Notes: generated from the sequence alone by a model not told the origin. Shown: positions 1 through 10,487, counted from the first letter of the stretch. The stretch: DNA of 64,000 nucleotides from Pseudomonas allokribbensis (GCF_014863605.1 NZ_CP062252.1:1001001-1065000), one strand, 5' to 3'. Translations and numbers: made by a program.

Positions 1-179
1 ACATCATCAGTTCCACCGGTTCGTTCAAATGGGCACTGGTGTTCGTTGGCGCCAACGCACTGGTGGCGGTGTTCAGCTACCTGGTGATCGTCGGCCCGAT
101 CAAACGTGTGGTTCTCAAAGAGCCGCCAGCCAATGGCGGTTCCGAAGCCACCGGTAAATTGTCTCAAGCGCATTCCTGA
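1..179 (+). CDS. MFS transporter, C-terminal fragment (likely sugar-acid transporter)
   Basis: Only the last 58 codons are present; the start lies upstream of the window. The reading frame ending in TGA at 177-179 encodes one hydrophobic helix with the segment [20 protein letters not shown], followed by a short polar cytoplasmic tail. This is the usual end of a major facilitator carrier of the anion/cation symporter family. Since garD follows after 11 nt, it is probably the glucarate/galactarate uptake carrier (GudP/GarP type). That assignment rests on context; the fragment itself only supports a membrane transporter. Confidence 0.7.
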   Translation, partial: IISSTGSFKWALVFVGANALVAVFSYLVIVGPIKRVVLKEPPANGGSEATGKLSQAHS

Positions 180-190
180 GGAGCGGCGTC

Positions 191-1744
191 ATGCAGTTGA
201 TTGAACATTCCGACTCGCCGCGCTACATCCGCCTGCACGAGCGGGACAACGTAGTGGTCGTGGTCAACGACCAGGGCGTTCCGGCCGGCACCGCATTCGC
301 CGATGGCCTGGTGACGGTGGATTTCGTGCCGCAGAGCCACAAAGTCACCCTCGAAGACATTCCCGAGGGCGGTCAGGTGATTCGCTACGGCCAGATCATC
401 GGCTATGCGTTGCAGCCGATTCCCCGTGGCAGTTGGGTCAAGGAAGATCAACTGCGCATGCCGACCGCGCCACCGCTGGACAGCCTGCCGCTGTCCACCG
501 AAGTGCCGGCCGCGCAGGCACCGCTGGAGGGTTACACCTTCGAGGGTTATCGCAATGCCGACGGCACCGTCGGCACGCGCAACATCCTCGGGATCACCAC
601 CACCGTGCAATGCGTCACCGGGGTGCTGGATCACGCGGTAAAGCGGATCAAGGATGAACTGTTGCCGAAGTACCCGCACGTCGATGACGTGGTGGCGCTG
701 ACCCACAGTTACGGTTGCGGCGTGGCCATCACGGCCACCGATGCCTACATCCCGATCCGTACCGTGCGCAATCTGGCGCGCAACCCGAACCTCGGTGGCG
801 AGGCGCTGGTGATCAGTCTGGGCTGCGAGAAATTGCAGGCCGGGCAGGTGATGCACGAGGATGACGCGTCGGTCGACCTGAGCGAGCCGTGGCTGTATCG
901 CTTGCAGGATTCCAGTCACGGCTTCACCGAAATGATCGAGCAGATCATGGAACTGGCCGAAGTTCGCCTGAAGAAACTCGACCAGCGCCGCCGGGAAACC
1001 GTGCCGGCGTCCGAGCTGATCCTCGGCATGCAGTGCGGTGGCAGCGATGCGTTTTCCGGGATCACCGCGAACCCCGCGCTGGGTTACGCCTCGGATTTGC
1101 TGCTGCGGGCGGGGGCGACGGTGATGTTTTCCGAAGTCACCGAAGTGCGTGACGCGATTTACCTGCTGACCTCACGGGCCCAGACCAAAACCGTTGCCGA
1201 GGAACTGGTGCGCGAGATGGACTGGTACGACCGTTACCTGGCCAAGGGCGAAGCGGATCGCAGCGCCAACACCACGCCGGGTAACAAGAAGGGCGGGTTG
1301 TCGAACATTGTCGAGAAGTCGCTGGGGTCGATCGTCAAATCCGGCAGCAGTGCGATCAACGGCGTGCTCGGCCCTGGGGAGCGCTTCAAGCAGAAAGGTT
1401 TGATCTTCTGCGCGACGCCGGCGAGTGATTTTGTCTGCGGCACGTTGCAACTGGCGGCGGGGATGAACTTGCATGTGTTCACCACCGGGCGTGGCACGCC
1501 TTATGGTCTGGCCATGGCGCCGGTGGTGAAGGTTTCGACCCGTACGGAGCTGGCGCAGCGTTGGCCTGACCTGATTGATATTGATGCCGGGCGGATTGCC
1601 ACTGGGCGCGCGACCATCGAGGAGTTGGGTTGGGAGTTGTTCCACTACTATCTGGATGTGGCGAGCGGCAAGCAGCAGACGTGGGCGGAGAAGCACAAGC
1701 TGCATAACGACATTACGTTGTTCAATCCGGCACCGATTACTTGA
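191..1744 (+). CDS. garD: Galactarate dehydratase
   Basis: 517 aa, the full length of GarD. It dehydrates meso-galactarate to 5-keto-4-deoxy-glucarate, the first step of galactarate use, in the cytoplasm. An N-terminal SAF-type domain (about residues 1-90, with [14 protein letters not shown]) is joined to an altronate/galactarate dehydratase body that carries the conserved [15 protein letters not shown] and HSYGCG segments with Cys and His residues expected to bind the metal. The start at 191 has a GAGGAGCGG ribosome-binding site. It follows the transporter fragment by 11 nt, so the two are probably one operon. The alternative of an altronate dehydratase (UxaA) is less likely because of the 517-residue length. 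Confidence 0.92.
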   Translation: MQLIEHSDSPRYIRLHERDNVVVVVNDQGVPAGTAFADGLVTVDFVPQSHKVTLEDIPEGGQVIRYGQIIGYALQPIPRGSWVKEDQLRMPTAPPLDSLPLSTEVPAAQAPLEGYTFEGYRNADGTVGTRNILGITTTVQCVTGVLDHAVKRIKDELLPKYPHVDDVVALTHSYGCGVAITATDAYIPIRTVRNLARNPNLGGEALVISLGCEKLQAGQVMHEDDASVDLSEPWLYRLQDSSHGFTEMIEQIMELAEVRLKKLDQRRRETVPASELILGMQCGGSDAFSGITANPALGYASDLLLRAGATVMFSEVTEVRDAIYLLTSRAQTKTVAEELVREMDWYDRYLAKGEADRSANTTPGNKKGGLSNIVEKSLGSIVKSGSSAINGVLGPGERFKQKGLIFCATPASDFVCGTLQLAAGMNLHVFTTGRGTPYGLAMAPVVKVSTRTELAQRWPDLIDIDAGRIATGRATIEELGWELFHYYLDVASGKQQTWAEKHKLHNDITLFNPAPIT

Positions 1745-1749
1745 TGGTT

Positions 1750-1780
1750 GATCGTTCCCACGCGCTGCGTGGGAACGATC
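1750..1780. repeat. REP-like perfect hairpin after garD
   Basis: Two 14-nt arms (1750-1763 and 1767-1780) are exact inverse complements around a 3-nt loop, with core GTTCCCACGC. This motif is a common dispersed intergenic palindrome in fluorescent Pseudomonas. It lies 6 nt after the garD stop and may protect the mRNA end or help termination, but there is no T tract. Confidence 0.75.
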
Positions 1781-1839
1781 GGGGTGAAAGTGGCTTATCA
1801 TTAGCCCCCTAACGACGCTCACCTCCAAGGCTCCCCGGC

Positions 1840-2781
1840 ATGCTGGCAATCTTCCTCGAAACCCTGAACATCACCGCGCCGGTGTTTGCCATGCTGTTTC
1901 TCGGTGTGTTGCTCAAGCGCATCGACTGGATCAACGACAATTTCATCCACACAGCGTCGTCGCTGGTGTTCAACGTCACCATGCCGGCGCTGTTGTTTCT
2001 CGGCATCCTGCATGCCGACCTGCACGCCGCGCTGCAACCGGCGCTGCTGATCTACTTTGCCCTCGCCACGCTGGCCAGTTTTGCCCTGGCCTGGGGCTGG
2101 GCGATTTTCCGCTGCCCGCGTGAGGATCGCGGTATCTACACCCAAGGTGCGTTTCGTGGCAACAACGGGGTGATCGGTCTGGCGCTGGCGGCGAGCATGT
2201 ATGGCGACTACGGGATTTCCCTCGGGGCGATTCTCGCGGCGCTGGTGATCCTCTTCTACAACACGCTGTCGACCATTGTGCTGGCGGTCTACAGCCCGGT
2301 GATCAAGTCCGATCCGTGGAGTATCTGCAAAAGCGTCATCAGCAATCCGCTGATCATCAGCGTGATCGCGGCGGCGCCGTTTGCCTGGTTCAAGATCGGA
2401 TTGCCGGGATGGCTGGAAACGTCGGGTCAGTACCTGGCGCAAACCACGCTGCCGCTGGCTCTGATCTGCATTGGCGGCACGCTGTCGCTGGCGGCGCTGC
2501 GCAAGAGCGGCAGCCTGGCGCTGAGTTCCAGTCTGGTGAAGATGATCGGCCTGCCGGTGCTCGCGACGTTGGGTGCGTGGCTGTGGGGCTTTCGTGGGGC
2601 GGAACTGGGGATTCTGTTTCTGTACTTCGGCAGCCCGACGGCGGCCGCGAGTTTTGTCATGGCCCGTGCAGCCCAGGGCAATCATGAACTGGCGGCGGCG
2701 ATCATCGTGTTGACCACGTTGATGGCGGCGATCACCACCAACGTCGGGATCTTCTTCTTGCAGTGGGGCGGGTGGATCTGA
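1840..2781 (+). CDS. AEC family transporter (auxin efflux carrier type)
   Basis: 313 aa, almost entirely hydrophobic, with about ten predicted membrane segments arranged as two five-helix halves, as in the AEC/BART family. The N-terminal half has FNVTMPALLFLGI and GAFRGNNGVIGLAL, the conserved Pro and Asn-rich crossover segments of the family; the second half has PLALICIGGTLS. Members export or exchange organic anions such as malate, malonate or auxin-like compounds; the substrate cannot be read here. ATG at 1840 is preceded by CCAAGG-type purines. It is 59 nt past the hairpin after garD, so it probably has its own promoter. Confidence 0.88.
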   Translation: MLAIFLETLNITAPVFAMLFLGVLLKRIDWINDNFIHTASSLVFNVTMPALLFLGILHADLHAALQPALLIYFALATLASFALAWGWAIFRCPREDRGIYTQGAFRGNNGVIGLALAASMYGDYGISLGAILAALVILFYNTLSTIVLAVYSPVIKSDPWSICKSVISNPLIISVIAAAPFAWFKIGLPGWLETSGQYLAQTTLPLALICIGGTLSLAALRKSGSLALSSSLVKMIGLPVLATLGAWLWGFRGAELGILFLYFGSPTAAASFVMARAAQGNHELAAAIIVLTTLMAAITTNVGIFFLQWGGWI

Positions 2782-2791
2782 GAGCTGGCGG

Positions 2792-3172
2792 TTACTCAGG
2801 CTTCTGGTAACTGTCGATCACTTCCTGCGCCGCACGAAACGCATCGATCGCCGCCGGCACGCCGGCATACACCGCGCAATGCAGCAGCGCTTCACGGATC
2901 TCATCGACCGTGCAGCCATTGTTCAACGCACCGCGCACGTGGCCCTTCAACTCCTGCGGGCACTTCAACGCGGTCAGCGCGGCGAGGGTGATCAGGCTGC
3001 GGGTTTTCAGCGGCAAACCTTCGCGATTCCACACGCCGCCCCAGGCGTGTTCGTTGACGAAATCCTGCAACGGTTGGGTGAATTCAGTGGCGTTGCCCAG
3101 CGCGCGGTCGACAAATGCATCGCCCATTACCTGGCGGCGGATTTCGACCCCGGATTTCTTCGATTCGGTCAT
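2792..3172 (-). CDS. Carboxymuconolactone decarboxylase family protein
   Basis: 126 aa starting at the ATG at 3172, which overlaps the stop of the upstream antiporter gene as ATGA, so the two are translationally coupled. The all-helical CMD fold is indicated by WNREGLPLKTRSLITLAAL, then GHVRGALNNGCTVDEIREALLH and AVYAGVPAAIDAFR, which match the 4-carboxymuconolactone decarboxylase (PcaC) pattern. There are no other protocatechuate-pathway genes nearby, so a role as true PcaC is not supported; it may be a paralogue acting on a related lactone or as a peroxidase-like enzyme. Confidence 0.85.
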   Translation of the reverse strand: MTESKKSGVEIRRQVMGDAFVDRALGNATEFTQPLQDFVNEHAWGGVWNREGLPLKTRSLITLAALTALKCPQELKGHVRGALNNGCTVDEIREALLHCAVYAGVPAAIDAFRAAQEVIDSYQKPE

Positions 3173-4230
3173 GGCACATCCCTCTTGTGGTGTTGGCGGC
3201 GCCAGGCGCGCACCGACGTGATAAACAGAAACGTCAGCAGCGTCGGCAGGACATAAAACAGCATCAACCGTTCGAGCTTGCCGGCCAGCGGCATGCCGGT
3301 GGTGAAGGACACCACGTGCAGCCCGTACGCCAGGTACAAACCGAGCAGCAACAAGCCTTCGGCCCGAGTCACGCGGTAGCCGGAATAGAACACCGGCAGG
3401 CACAGCGCGGCGACGCCGAGCATCACCGGCAGGTCGAAATCCAGTGCATTCGGCGACACTGAGAGTGGCGTCGGTGCGATCAATGCGGTGATGCCGAGGA
3501 CCCCGAGCAGGTTGAACAGGTTGGCGCCGATCACGTTGCCTACGGCAATGTCCCGCTGACCGCGCAATGCGGCGATCAACGAAGTGGCGAGCTCTGGCAG
3601 CGAGGTGCCGACCGCGACCACGGTCAGGCCGATGACTCGCTCGGAGAACCCGAGATCGGTAGCCACCGCGACCGCTGCACCCAGCAGCAAATGCCCGGCG
3701 AACACCAGCATGGCCAGACCGGCGACGATCATCAGCAGGCTGGTGAACCAGGGAGCCGGCTGAGTCTGAGGATGATCGGAATGCGGCCGGGCCGAGTGGC
3801 GCGACTGGCGCAGCAGCAAGCCGAGATACAGCCCCAACGCGCTCAGCAGCAGAACACCGTCGAAACGGCCGATCTCTTCATTCCAGGCCAGTACGAACAC
3901 CAGCAGGCTGGCGCCGATCATCAGCGGGATGTCCAGGCGCACCAGTTGCCGCGAAACCCGCAGCGGAATGATCAGAGCCGACAGGCCGAGGGTCACGAGG
4001 ATGTTGAAAATGCTGCTGCCGATCACGCTGCCGACGGCGATGTCGGGGTTGTGCGTCAGGGTCGCTTGCAGGCTGACCGCCATTTGCGGGGCGCTGCTGC
4101 CGAGGGCGACGATGGTCAGGCCGATGATCAGCGGCCGCACATGCAGGCGCGCAGCCAGACGCACGGCTGCGCGCACCATCAGTTCGGCACCGGCGATCAG
4201 CAGGAACAGCCCACAGAGCAGTTCGATCAC
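3169..4230 (-). CDS. Calcium/sodium antiporter (CaCA family, YrbG-like)
   Basis: About 353 aa from the GTG at 4230; membrane exchanger with the two inverted alpha-repeats of the Ca2+/cation antiporter superfamily. Repeat 1 contains GSSAPQMAVSL and GSVIGSSIFNILV; repeat 2 contains GTSLPELATSL and GNVIGANLFNLLGV, each with the acidic or polar ion-binding residues. The start is uncertain. The frame is open to an ATG at 4323, which would overlap rlpA by 47 nt. An ATG at 4277 that overlaps the rlpA stop is out of frame because of a run of eight C on the coding strand (see findings). The stop overlaps the downstream CMD gene. Confidence 0.85.
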   Translation of the reverse strand: MIELLCGLFLLIAGAELMVRAAVRLAARLHVRPLIIGLTIVALGSSAPQMAVSLQATLTHNPDIAVGSVIGSSIFNILVTLGLSALIIPLRVSRQLVRLDIPLMIGASLLVFVLAWNEEIGRFDGVLLLSALGLYLGLLLRQSRHSARPHSDHPQTQPAPWFTSLLMIVAGLAMLVFAGHLLLGAAVAVATDLGFSERVIGLTVVAVGTSLPELATSLIAALRGQRDIAVGNVIGANLFNLLGVLGITALIAPTPLSVSPNALDFDLPVMLGVAALCLPVFYSGYRVTRAEGLLLLGLYLAYGLHVVSFTTGMPLAGKLERLMLFYVLPTLLTFLFITSVRAWRRQHHKRDVP

Positions 4231-4276
4231 GTTGATCAGCGGTAAATCGGTCAGTCCGAAAATGGGGGGGGCTCCA

Positions 4277-4651
4277 TCAGTTGTCGAGGGCCTGCACGCG
4301 AACCCGTGCCGTGCCGCTGCCAATCATGCCGAGACGTTCGGCGGCTTCGCGTGAAACATCGATGATGCGCCCACGGGTGTGCGGCCCACGGTCATTGATG
4401 CGTACCACGCAGGATTTGTCGTTTTTCAGGTTGGTGACCTTCACCCGGGTGCCGAAGGGCAGCTGGCGATGGGCGGCGGTCAGGGAATTCTGGTTGAACG
4501 CTTCGCCGCTGGCGGTGCGTTTACCGTGGTGTTTGGCTCCGTAATAGGAGGCGACGCCGGTCTGGTCGTAACCGTGCGGGTCGATGACATCGGTGCTGGC
4601 GCAACCGGCCAGCAGAGAGAGCAGGGCGCAGCTGATGAATAGACGCTTCAT
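4277..4651 (-). CDS. RlpA-like septal ring lytic transglycosylase lipoprotein
   Basis: 124 aa. It begins with a lipoprotein signal peptide (MKRLFISCALLSLLAGC, lipobox LAGC at residues 13-16), so the mature protein is anchored in the outer membrane. The rest is a double-psi beta-barrel domain with GVASYYG, GKRTASGEAFN, LPFGTRVKVTN and RINDRGP, the RlpA signature including the catalytic Asp. RlpA proteins cleave glycan strands that lack peptide stems. There is no C-terminal SPOR domain, so this is a short paralogue and not the septal RlpA itself. It precedes the antiporter gene on the same strand. Confidence 0.9.
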   Translation of the reverse strand: MKRLFISCALLSLLAGCASTDVIDPHGYDQTGVASYYGAKHHGKRTASGEAFNQNSLTAAHRQLPFGTRVKVTNLKNDKSCVVRINDRGPHTRGRIIDVSREAAERLGMIGSGTARVRVQALDN

Positions 4652-4673
4652 TCAAAGGTTTCCCGAAAACAGA

Positions 4674-4701
4674 TGTGGGAGCCAGCCTGCCGGCTCCCAC
4701 A
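4674..4701. repeat. REP-type palindrome
   Basis: TGTGGGAGCC (4674-4683) and GGCTCCCACA (4692-4701) are exact inverse complements around an 8-nt loop. TGTGGGAGC is the core of the abundant REP elements of fluorescent and putida-type pseudomonads. It lies between gatB and the rlpA-like gene, both on the minus strand. Confidence 0.8.
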
Positions 4702-4739
4702 GGGAATGGAGCCAGGCGTTGGAACTGGCCCCATTTTCA

Positions 4740-6185
4740 TCAGCCTTCGAGCTTGCTTTTCAGCAGTTCGTTCACTTGCTGCGGGTTGGCCTTGCCTTTG
4801 GAGGCTTTCATGGCCTGACCGACGAAGAAGCCGAACATCTTGCCGCGCTTGGCTTCGTCTGCCGCACGGTATTGCTCGACCTGCTCGGCGTTGGCCGCGA
4901 GCATTTCGTCCAGCACTGCCGAGATCGCGCCAGTGTCGGTGACCTGCTTCAGGCCGCGCTTTTCGATGATCTCGTCCGCGCTGCCTTCGCCGTTGGCCAT
5001 CGCTTCGAACACCACTTTGGCGATCTTGCCGGAGATGGTGTTGTCCTTGATGCGCTGCAGCATGCCGCCCAGTTGCTCGGCCGAAACCGGCGAATCCTCG
5101 ATGTCCAGGTTCTGCTTGTTGAGCAGGCTGCCCAACTCGACCATCACCCAGTTCGCCGCCAGTTTGGCGTCGCCGCCGATGCTTGCGACCTTCTCGAAGT
5201 AGTCCGCCTGCTCACGGCTGGTGGCCAGCACGTTGGCGTCGTAGGCCGACAGACCGAACGCACTCTGGAAGCGCTCGCGTTTTTGCGGTGGCAGTTCCGG
5301 CAGGGTGCCGCGCACGTCGTTGAGGAACGAGTCCTCGATGACCACCGGCAGCAGGTCCGGATCGGGGAAGTAACGGTAGTCGTTGGCTTCCTCTTTGCTG
5401 CGCATCGGACGGGTTTCGTCCTTGTTCGGATCATACAGACGGGTCTGCTGGATCACTTTGCCGCCGTCTTCGATCAGGTCGATCTGACGCTGGATCTCGG
5501 AGTTGATCGCCTTCTCGATGAAACGGAACGAGTTGACGTTCTTGATCTCGCAGCGCGTGCCGAATTCAACCTGGCCTTTCGGACGGATCGACACGTTGCA
5601 GTCGCAGCGCAGCGAGCCTTCGGCCATGTTGCCGTCGCAGATGCCCAGGTAGCGCACCAGCGCGTGGATCGCCTTGACGTAGGCCACGGCTTCCTTGGCA
5701 CTGCGCATGTCAGGTTCGGAAACGATTTCCAGCAGCGGTGTGCCGGCACGGTTCAGGTCGATGCCGGTGGCACCGCTGAATTCTTCGTGCAGGCTCTTGC
5801 CGGCGTCTTCTTCCAGGTGCGCACGGGTGATGCCGACGCGTTTGACCGTGCCGTCTTCCAGGGCGATGTCCAGGTGGCCCTTGCCGACGATCGGCAATTC
5901 CATCTGGCTGATCTGGTAGCCCTTCGGCAGGTCCGGGTAGAAGTAGTTCTTGCGGGCGAACACGTTGTGCTGACCGATCTCGGCGTCAATCGCCAGACCG
6001 AACATCACCGCCATGCGCACGGCTTCCTGGTTGAGCACCGGCAGCACGCCGGGCATGCCCAGGTCGATCAGGCTGGCCTGGGTGTTTGGCTCGGAACCGA
6101 ATGTGGTGGAACTACCGGAAAAGATTTTCGACCGGGTGGTGAGCTGGGTGTGAATCTCCAGCCCGATCACGACTTCCCATTGCAT
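4740..6185 (-). CDS. gatB: Asp-tRNA(Asn)/Glu-tRNA(Gln) amidotransferase subunit B
   Basis: 481 aa. GatB activates the misacylated tRNA by phosphorylation so that GatA-derived ammonia can convert Glu-tRNA(Gln) or Asp-tRNA(Asn). The N-terminal [13 protein letters not shown] opening and the [20 protein letters not shown] and [14 protein letters not shown] blocks form the GatB/PET112 catalytic cradle; the C-terminal YqeY-like helical tail (about residues 330-481) contacts the tRNA. It is the last gene of gatC-gatA-gatB, 10 nt after gatA. Confidence 0.97.
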   Translation of the reverse strand: MQWEVVIGLEIHTQLTTRSKIFSGSSTTFGSEPNTQASLIDLGMPGVLPVLNQEAVRMAVMFGLAIDAEIGQHNVFARKNYFYPDLPKGYQISQMELPIVGKGHLDIALEDGTVKRVGITRAHLEEDAGKSLHEEFSGATGIDLNRAGTPLLEIVSEPDMRSAKEAVAYVKAIHALVRYLGICDGNMAEGSLRCDCNVSIRPKGQVEFGTRCEIKNVNSFRFIEKAINSEIQRQIDLIEDGGKVIQQTRLYDPNKDETRPMRSKEEANDYRYFPDPDLLPVVIEDSFLNDVRGTLPELPPQKRERFQSAFGLSAYDANVLATSREQADYFEKVASIGGDAKLAANWVMVELGSLLNKQNLDIEDSPVSAEQLGGMLQRIKDNTISGKIAKVVFEAMANGEGSADEIIEKRGLKQVTDTGAISAVLDEMLAANAEQVEQYRAADEAKRGKMFGFFVGQAMKASKGKANPQQVNELLKSKLEG

Positions 6186-6195
6186 GTGTGTCTCC

Positions 6196-7647
6196 TCAGA
6201 AGCCGGTTGGGGTGCGGGTGTGCCAGTCAGTGTTCAACTGATACTGGTGGGCAACGTTCAACAGGCGACCTTCCTGGAAATACGGAGCGAGCAGTTGCAC
6301 GCCGACCGGCAGGCCGTCGACGAAACCGGCCGGCATCGACAGGCCCGGCAGGCCCGCGAGGTTGGCGGTGATGGTGTAGACGTCTTCCAGGTAGGCAGCG
6401 ACCGGGTCGCTGTTCTTGGCGCCGAGTTTCCAGGCCGGGTTTGGCGTGGTCGGGCCGAGGATGATGTCGACTTCATTAAAGGCCGTCATGAAGTCGTTCT
6501 TCACCAGGCGACGGATCTTCTGCGCTTTCAGGTAGTAGGCGTCGTAGTAACCGGCAGACAGCGCGTAGGCACCGACCATGATCCGGCGCTGCACTTCGGC
6601 ACCAAAGCCTTCGCCACGGGAGCGCTTGTACAGGTCTTCCAGGTTCTTCGGGTCTGCGCAGCGGTGGCCGAAGCGCACGCCGTCGAAACGCGACAGGTTG
6701 GAAGAGGCTTCCGCCGGAGCGATCACGTAGTACGCCGGAATGGCGTGCTGCATGTTCGGCAGGCTGATTTCCTTGATCACGGCACCGAGCTTCTGCAGCT
6801 CTTTGATGCTGTTCTGGATCAGCTCGGCGATGCGCGGGTCGAGACCGGCACCGAAGTATTCCTTCGGCACGCCGATGCGCAGGCCTTGCAACGAACCATT
6901 CAGACCGGCGGCGTAGTCCGGCACCGGTTCATCGATGCTGGTGGAGTCGTTCGGATCGAAGCCAGCCATGCCTTGCAACAAAATCGCGCAGTCTTCGGCC
7001 GTGCGAGCCAACGGGCCGCCCTGATCGAGGCTGGAGGCGTAGGCGATCATGCCCCAGCGCGAAACACGACCGTAGGTCGGTTTCAGGCCGGTGAGGTTGG
7101 TGAACGCGGCCGGCTGACGGATCGAGCCACCAGTGTCGGTCGCGGTAGCCGCCGGCAACAGACGAGCGGCAACCGCCGCCGCCGAACCACCGGACGAGCC
7201 GCCCGGTACGTGTTCCAGGTTCCACGGGTTTTTCACCGCGCCGTACCAGCTCGACTCGTTGGCCGAACCCATGGCGAATTCGTCCATGTTGGTCTTGCCC
7301 AGAGTCACGGTGCCAGCGGCGGCCAGTTTGGCAACCACGGTGGCGTCGTACGGCGCCTTGAAGTTGTCGAGCATCTTCGAGCCGCAGCTGGTGCGGATGC
7401 CCTGGGTGCAGAACAGGTCTTTGTGGGCGATCGGCGCACCAAGCAGGGCGCCGCTCTCACCGTTGGCCCGGCGCACGTCGGCGGCTTTCGCCTGCTCGAG
7501 GGCCAGCTCTTCGGTGAGGCTGATGAAACTGTTGAGCTGCGGGTCGAGCTGGGTAATGCGCGCCAGCAGGACTTTGGTCAGCTCTTCGGAAGAAAACTTT
7601 TTATCGGCGAGACCGCGGGCGATCTCGGCCAGAGTCATTTGATGCAT
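6196..7647 (-). CDS. gatA: Asp-tRNA(Asn)/Glu-tRNA(Gln) amidotransferase subunit A
   Basis: 483 aa amidase-signature enzyme that releases ammonia from glutamine for the GatB reaction. The Ser-cisSer-Lys triad is visible: K76 in IAHKDLF, S151 in the [11 protein letters not shown] loop and nucleophile S175 in [11 protein letters not shown]. The length is typical. It lies between gatC (16 nt upstream) and gatB. The start at 7647 ([10 protein letters not shown]) could also be the Met three residues later. Confidence 0.97.
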   Translation of the reverse strand: MHQMTLAEIARGLADKKFSSEELTKVLLARITQLDPQLNSFISLTEELALEQAKAADVRRANGESGALLGAPIAHKDLFCTQGIRTSCGSKMLDNFKAPYDATVVAKLAAAGTVTLGKTNMDEFAMGSANESSWYGAVKNPWNLEHVPGGSSGGSAAAVAARLLPAATATDTGGSIRQPAAFTNLTGLKPTYGRVSRWGMIAYASSLDQGGPLARTAEDCAILLQGMAGFDPNDSTSIDEPVPDYAAGLNGSLQGLRIGVPKEYFGAGLDPRIAELIQNSIKELQKLGAVIKEISLPNMQHAIPAYYVIAPAEASSNLSRFDGVRFGHRCADPKNLEDLYKRSRGEGFGAEVQRRIMVGAYALSAGYYDAYYLKAQKIRRLVKNDFMTAFNEVDIILGPTTPNPAWKLGAKNSDPVAAYLEDVYTITANLAGLPGLSMPAGFVDGLPVGVQLLAPYFQEGRLLNVAHQYQLNTDWHTRTPTGF

Positions 7648-7663
7648 TGCAGGCTCTTTCCCT

Positions 7664-7951
7664 TTAGTCGATGACTTTCGGAACCAGATACAGGCCGTTT
7701 TCGACCGCTGGTGCGATGGACTGATAGGCCTCGCGGTTATTCGTCTCGGTCACGACGTCGGCGCGCAGGCGCTGACTGGCTTCCAGCGGGTGGGCCAGCG
7801 GCTCGATACCATCGGTATTGACCGCCTGCATTTCGTCGACCAGCCCGAGAATGCTGTTGAGGGCCGAAGTGATTTGTGGAAGATCGGCATCATTAAGGCC
7901 AAGGCTGGCCAGATGAGCGATTTTTTCCACGTCGGAGCGTTCTAGCGCCAT
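7664..7951 (-). CDS. gatC: Asp-tRNA(Asn)/Glu-tRNA(Gln) amidotransferase subunit C
   Basis: 95 aa, the small subunit that stabilises GatA against GatB. The family pattern is present: [17 protein letters not shown] at the N terminus, FNSILG-like [16 protein letters not shown] in the middle, and LRADVVTE near the end. First gene of the gatCAB operon; its promoter must lie in the 211-nt gap shared with the divergent mreB. Confidence 0.96.
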   Translation of the reverse strand: MALERSDVEKIAHLASLGLNDADLPQITSALNSILGLVDEMQAVNTDGIEPLAHPLEASQRLRADVVTETNNREAYQSIAPAVENGLYLVPKVID

Positions 7952-8150
7952 CGGGTTTCTCCAGTGGAAAACAGGACGGACGGCGTCCGTGTGTTAGATT
8001 GTCGGAACACTACCGCACTTCTACGGTCATAAGGCCGCGATTGTGGGGCTTGGTGCACAGAAAAGCGGCCAATTTAACATATTGGCGCCTTGCCCAAAAT
8101 CCCTGTCGTTGTTAGAGTTTGCCGCACTTTTTTACCCACGCGTTGCCTAG

Positions 8151-9200
<1,050 letters not shown>

Positions 9201-9230
9201 GTCGCCGGGTGCAATACGTGGGTGAGCGCG

Positions 9231-9256
9231 CAGGCAGCACTTTGCAGTGCTGCCTG
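9231..9256 (+). other. Stem-loop between mreB and mreC
   Basis: CAGGCAGCAC (9231-9240) and GTGCTGCCTG (9247-9256) form a 10-bp perfect stem with a 6-nt loop. There is no following T tract, so it is more likely an mRNA-processing or partial-attenuation hairpin that sets mreB above mreC expression than a full terminator. Confidence 0.55.
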
Positions 9257-9304
9257 TTGGCGTTTATCTTCTGTCAGTCTTCATCCAGGCCGGTTTGATG
9301 CCGT

Positions 9305-9346
9305 ATGAATAAACAGAACATTTGCCTGGGAGGAGCGGCCTATTAA
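9305..9346 (+). CDS. Possible 13-codon leader peptide before mreC
   Basis: An ATG at 9305 opens a 13-codon frame (MNKQNICLGGAAY) whose TAA at 9344-9346 shares its T with the proposed ATT start of mreC (ATTAA). It could couple translation to mreC. No clear ribosome-binding site precedes it, so it may be chance. Confidence 0.25.
   Translation: MNKQNICLGGAAY
9328..9344 (+). promoter_or_regulatory. Ribosome-binding site and non-canonical ATT start of mreC
   Basis: GGGAGGAG at 9328-9335 is a near-perfect Shine-Dalgarno sequence and ends 6 nt before ATT at 9342-9344. The frame upstream is closed by TGA at 9306 and contains no ATG, GTG or TTG before the conserved N-terminal residues, so ATT is the best-supported initiation codon. 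Confidence 0.65.
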
Positions 9347-10487
9347 ACCGCTTTTCGCCAAGGGCCCCTCACTGGGCGTGCGCTTGTTGGTGCTGGCCGT
9401 GCTGTCGGTCGCGCTGATGGTGGTCGATGCCCGTTTCAGCCTGCTCAAGCCTGCCCGCAGCCAGATGTCGCTGGTGCTGATGGACGCTTACTGGATCACC
9501 GACCTGCCCGGCAGGCTGTGGGAAGGTGTCGCCAGTCAGTTCGGCAGTCGCACCGAGCTGGTCGCCGAAAACGAAAAACTCAAGACCGAGAACCTGCTGT
9601 TGCAGGGCCGCATGCAAAAGCTTGCCGCCCTCACCGAGCAGAACGTCCGTCTGCGCGAGTTGCTCAATTCCTCCGCGCTGGTCAACGAGAAGGTCGAAGT
9701 GGCCGAGCTGATCGGCATGGACCCGAATCCCTTCACCCATCGCATCATCATCAATAAAGGTGAGCGCGACGGCGTGGTGCTCGGTCAGCCGGTGCTTGAT
9801 GCACGCGGCCTGATGGGGCAGGTGGTCGAACTGATGCCGTACACCTCCCGTGTTTTGCTGCTGACCGACTCGACCCACAGCATTCCTGTGCAGGTGAACC
9901 GTAATGGTCTGCGGGCGATTGCCAGCGGCACCGGTAACCCTGAGCGTCTGGAACTGCGCCATGTGGCCGATACGGCCGATGTCAAAGAAGGCGATCTGCT
10001 GGTCAGCTCCGGCCTGGGCCAGCGCTTCCCGGCCGGCTACCCGGTGGCGACGGTCAAGGAAGTGATCCACGATTCCGGCCAGCCATTCGCCATTGTCCGC
10101 GCCGTACCGACGGCTGCGCTGAACCGCAGCCGCTACCTGTTGCTGGTGTTCAGCGACAACCGTACGGCTGAAGAGCGTGCCAACGATGCGGCGCAGGCTC
10201 AGGAAAACCTTGATGTGTTTGGTGGTGGCCCGATCATTCCAGCCACTGTGCCGAAAACGGTGAATACACCGGCTCAGGCTCAAGCACCTGCTGCGGCCAG
10301 CACACCTGCTGCACCCGCTGCTGCTACGCCAGCCAAACCCGCCGCGAGCAAACCGCCAGCGACGCCGGCCAAACCACCCGCAGCGACGCCGGCAGCCAGC
10401 AAGCCGCCAGCCGCTCAGCCTGCCAGCGCACGGCCGGCCGCCAAACCGCCTGTCACTGCGCCGGCTACCACTGGGGGACGAGAATAA
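9342..10487 (+). CDS. mreC: Rod shape-determining protein MreC
   Basis: 381 aa if started at ATT 9342 (see the ribosome-binding-site entry); a GTG at 9378 would drop the N-terminal IKPLFAKGPSLG, which precedes the membrane helix (VRLLVLAVLSVALMVVDARF). MreC is the bitopic periplasmic scaffold of the elongasome. After the helix come a coiled coil (about residues 70-110, LVAENEKLKTENLL) and the beta-barrel MreC core, then an unusual tail of about 90 residues rich in Ala, Pro and Lys that is probably disordered. Its TAA overlaps the mreD ATG (TAATG). Confidence 0.93.
   Translation: MKPLFAKGPSLGVRLLVLAVLSVALMVVDARFSLLKPARSQMSLVLMDAYWITDLPGRLWEGVASQFGSRTELVAENEKLKTENLLLQGRMQKLAALTEQNVRLRELLNSSALVNEKVEVAELIGMDPNPFTHRIIINKGERDGVVLGQPVLDARGLMGQVVELMPYTSRVLLLTDSTHSIPVQVNRNGLRAIASGTGNPERLELRHVADTADVKEGDLLVSSGLGQRFPAGYPVATVKEVIHDSGQPFAIVRAVPTAALNRSRYLLLVFSDNRTAEERANDAAQAQENLDVFGGGPIIPATVPKTVNTPAQAQAPAAASTPAAPAAATPAKPAASKPPATPAKPPAATPAASKPPAAQPASARPAAKPPVTAPATTGGRE

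Noticed and set aside
2792..3172. True pcaC of the protocatechuate pathway
   Set aside because: No other pca gene in the area and the gene is coupled to a cation antiporter.
4584..6371. 595-codon plus-strand frame opposite gatB
   Set aside because: Shadow of gatB, His/Val/Asp-rich as in other reverse-frame shadows here.
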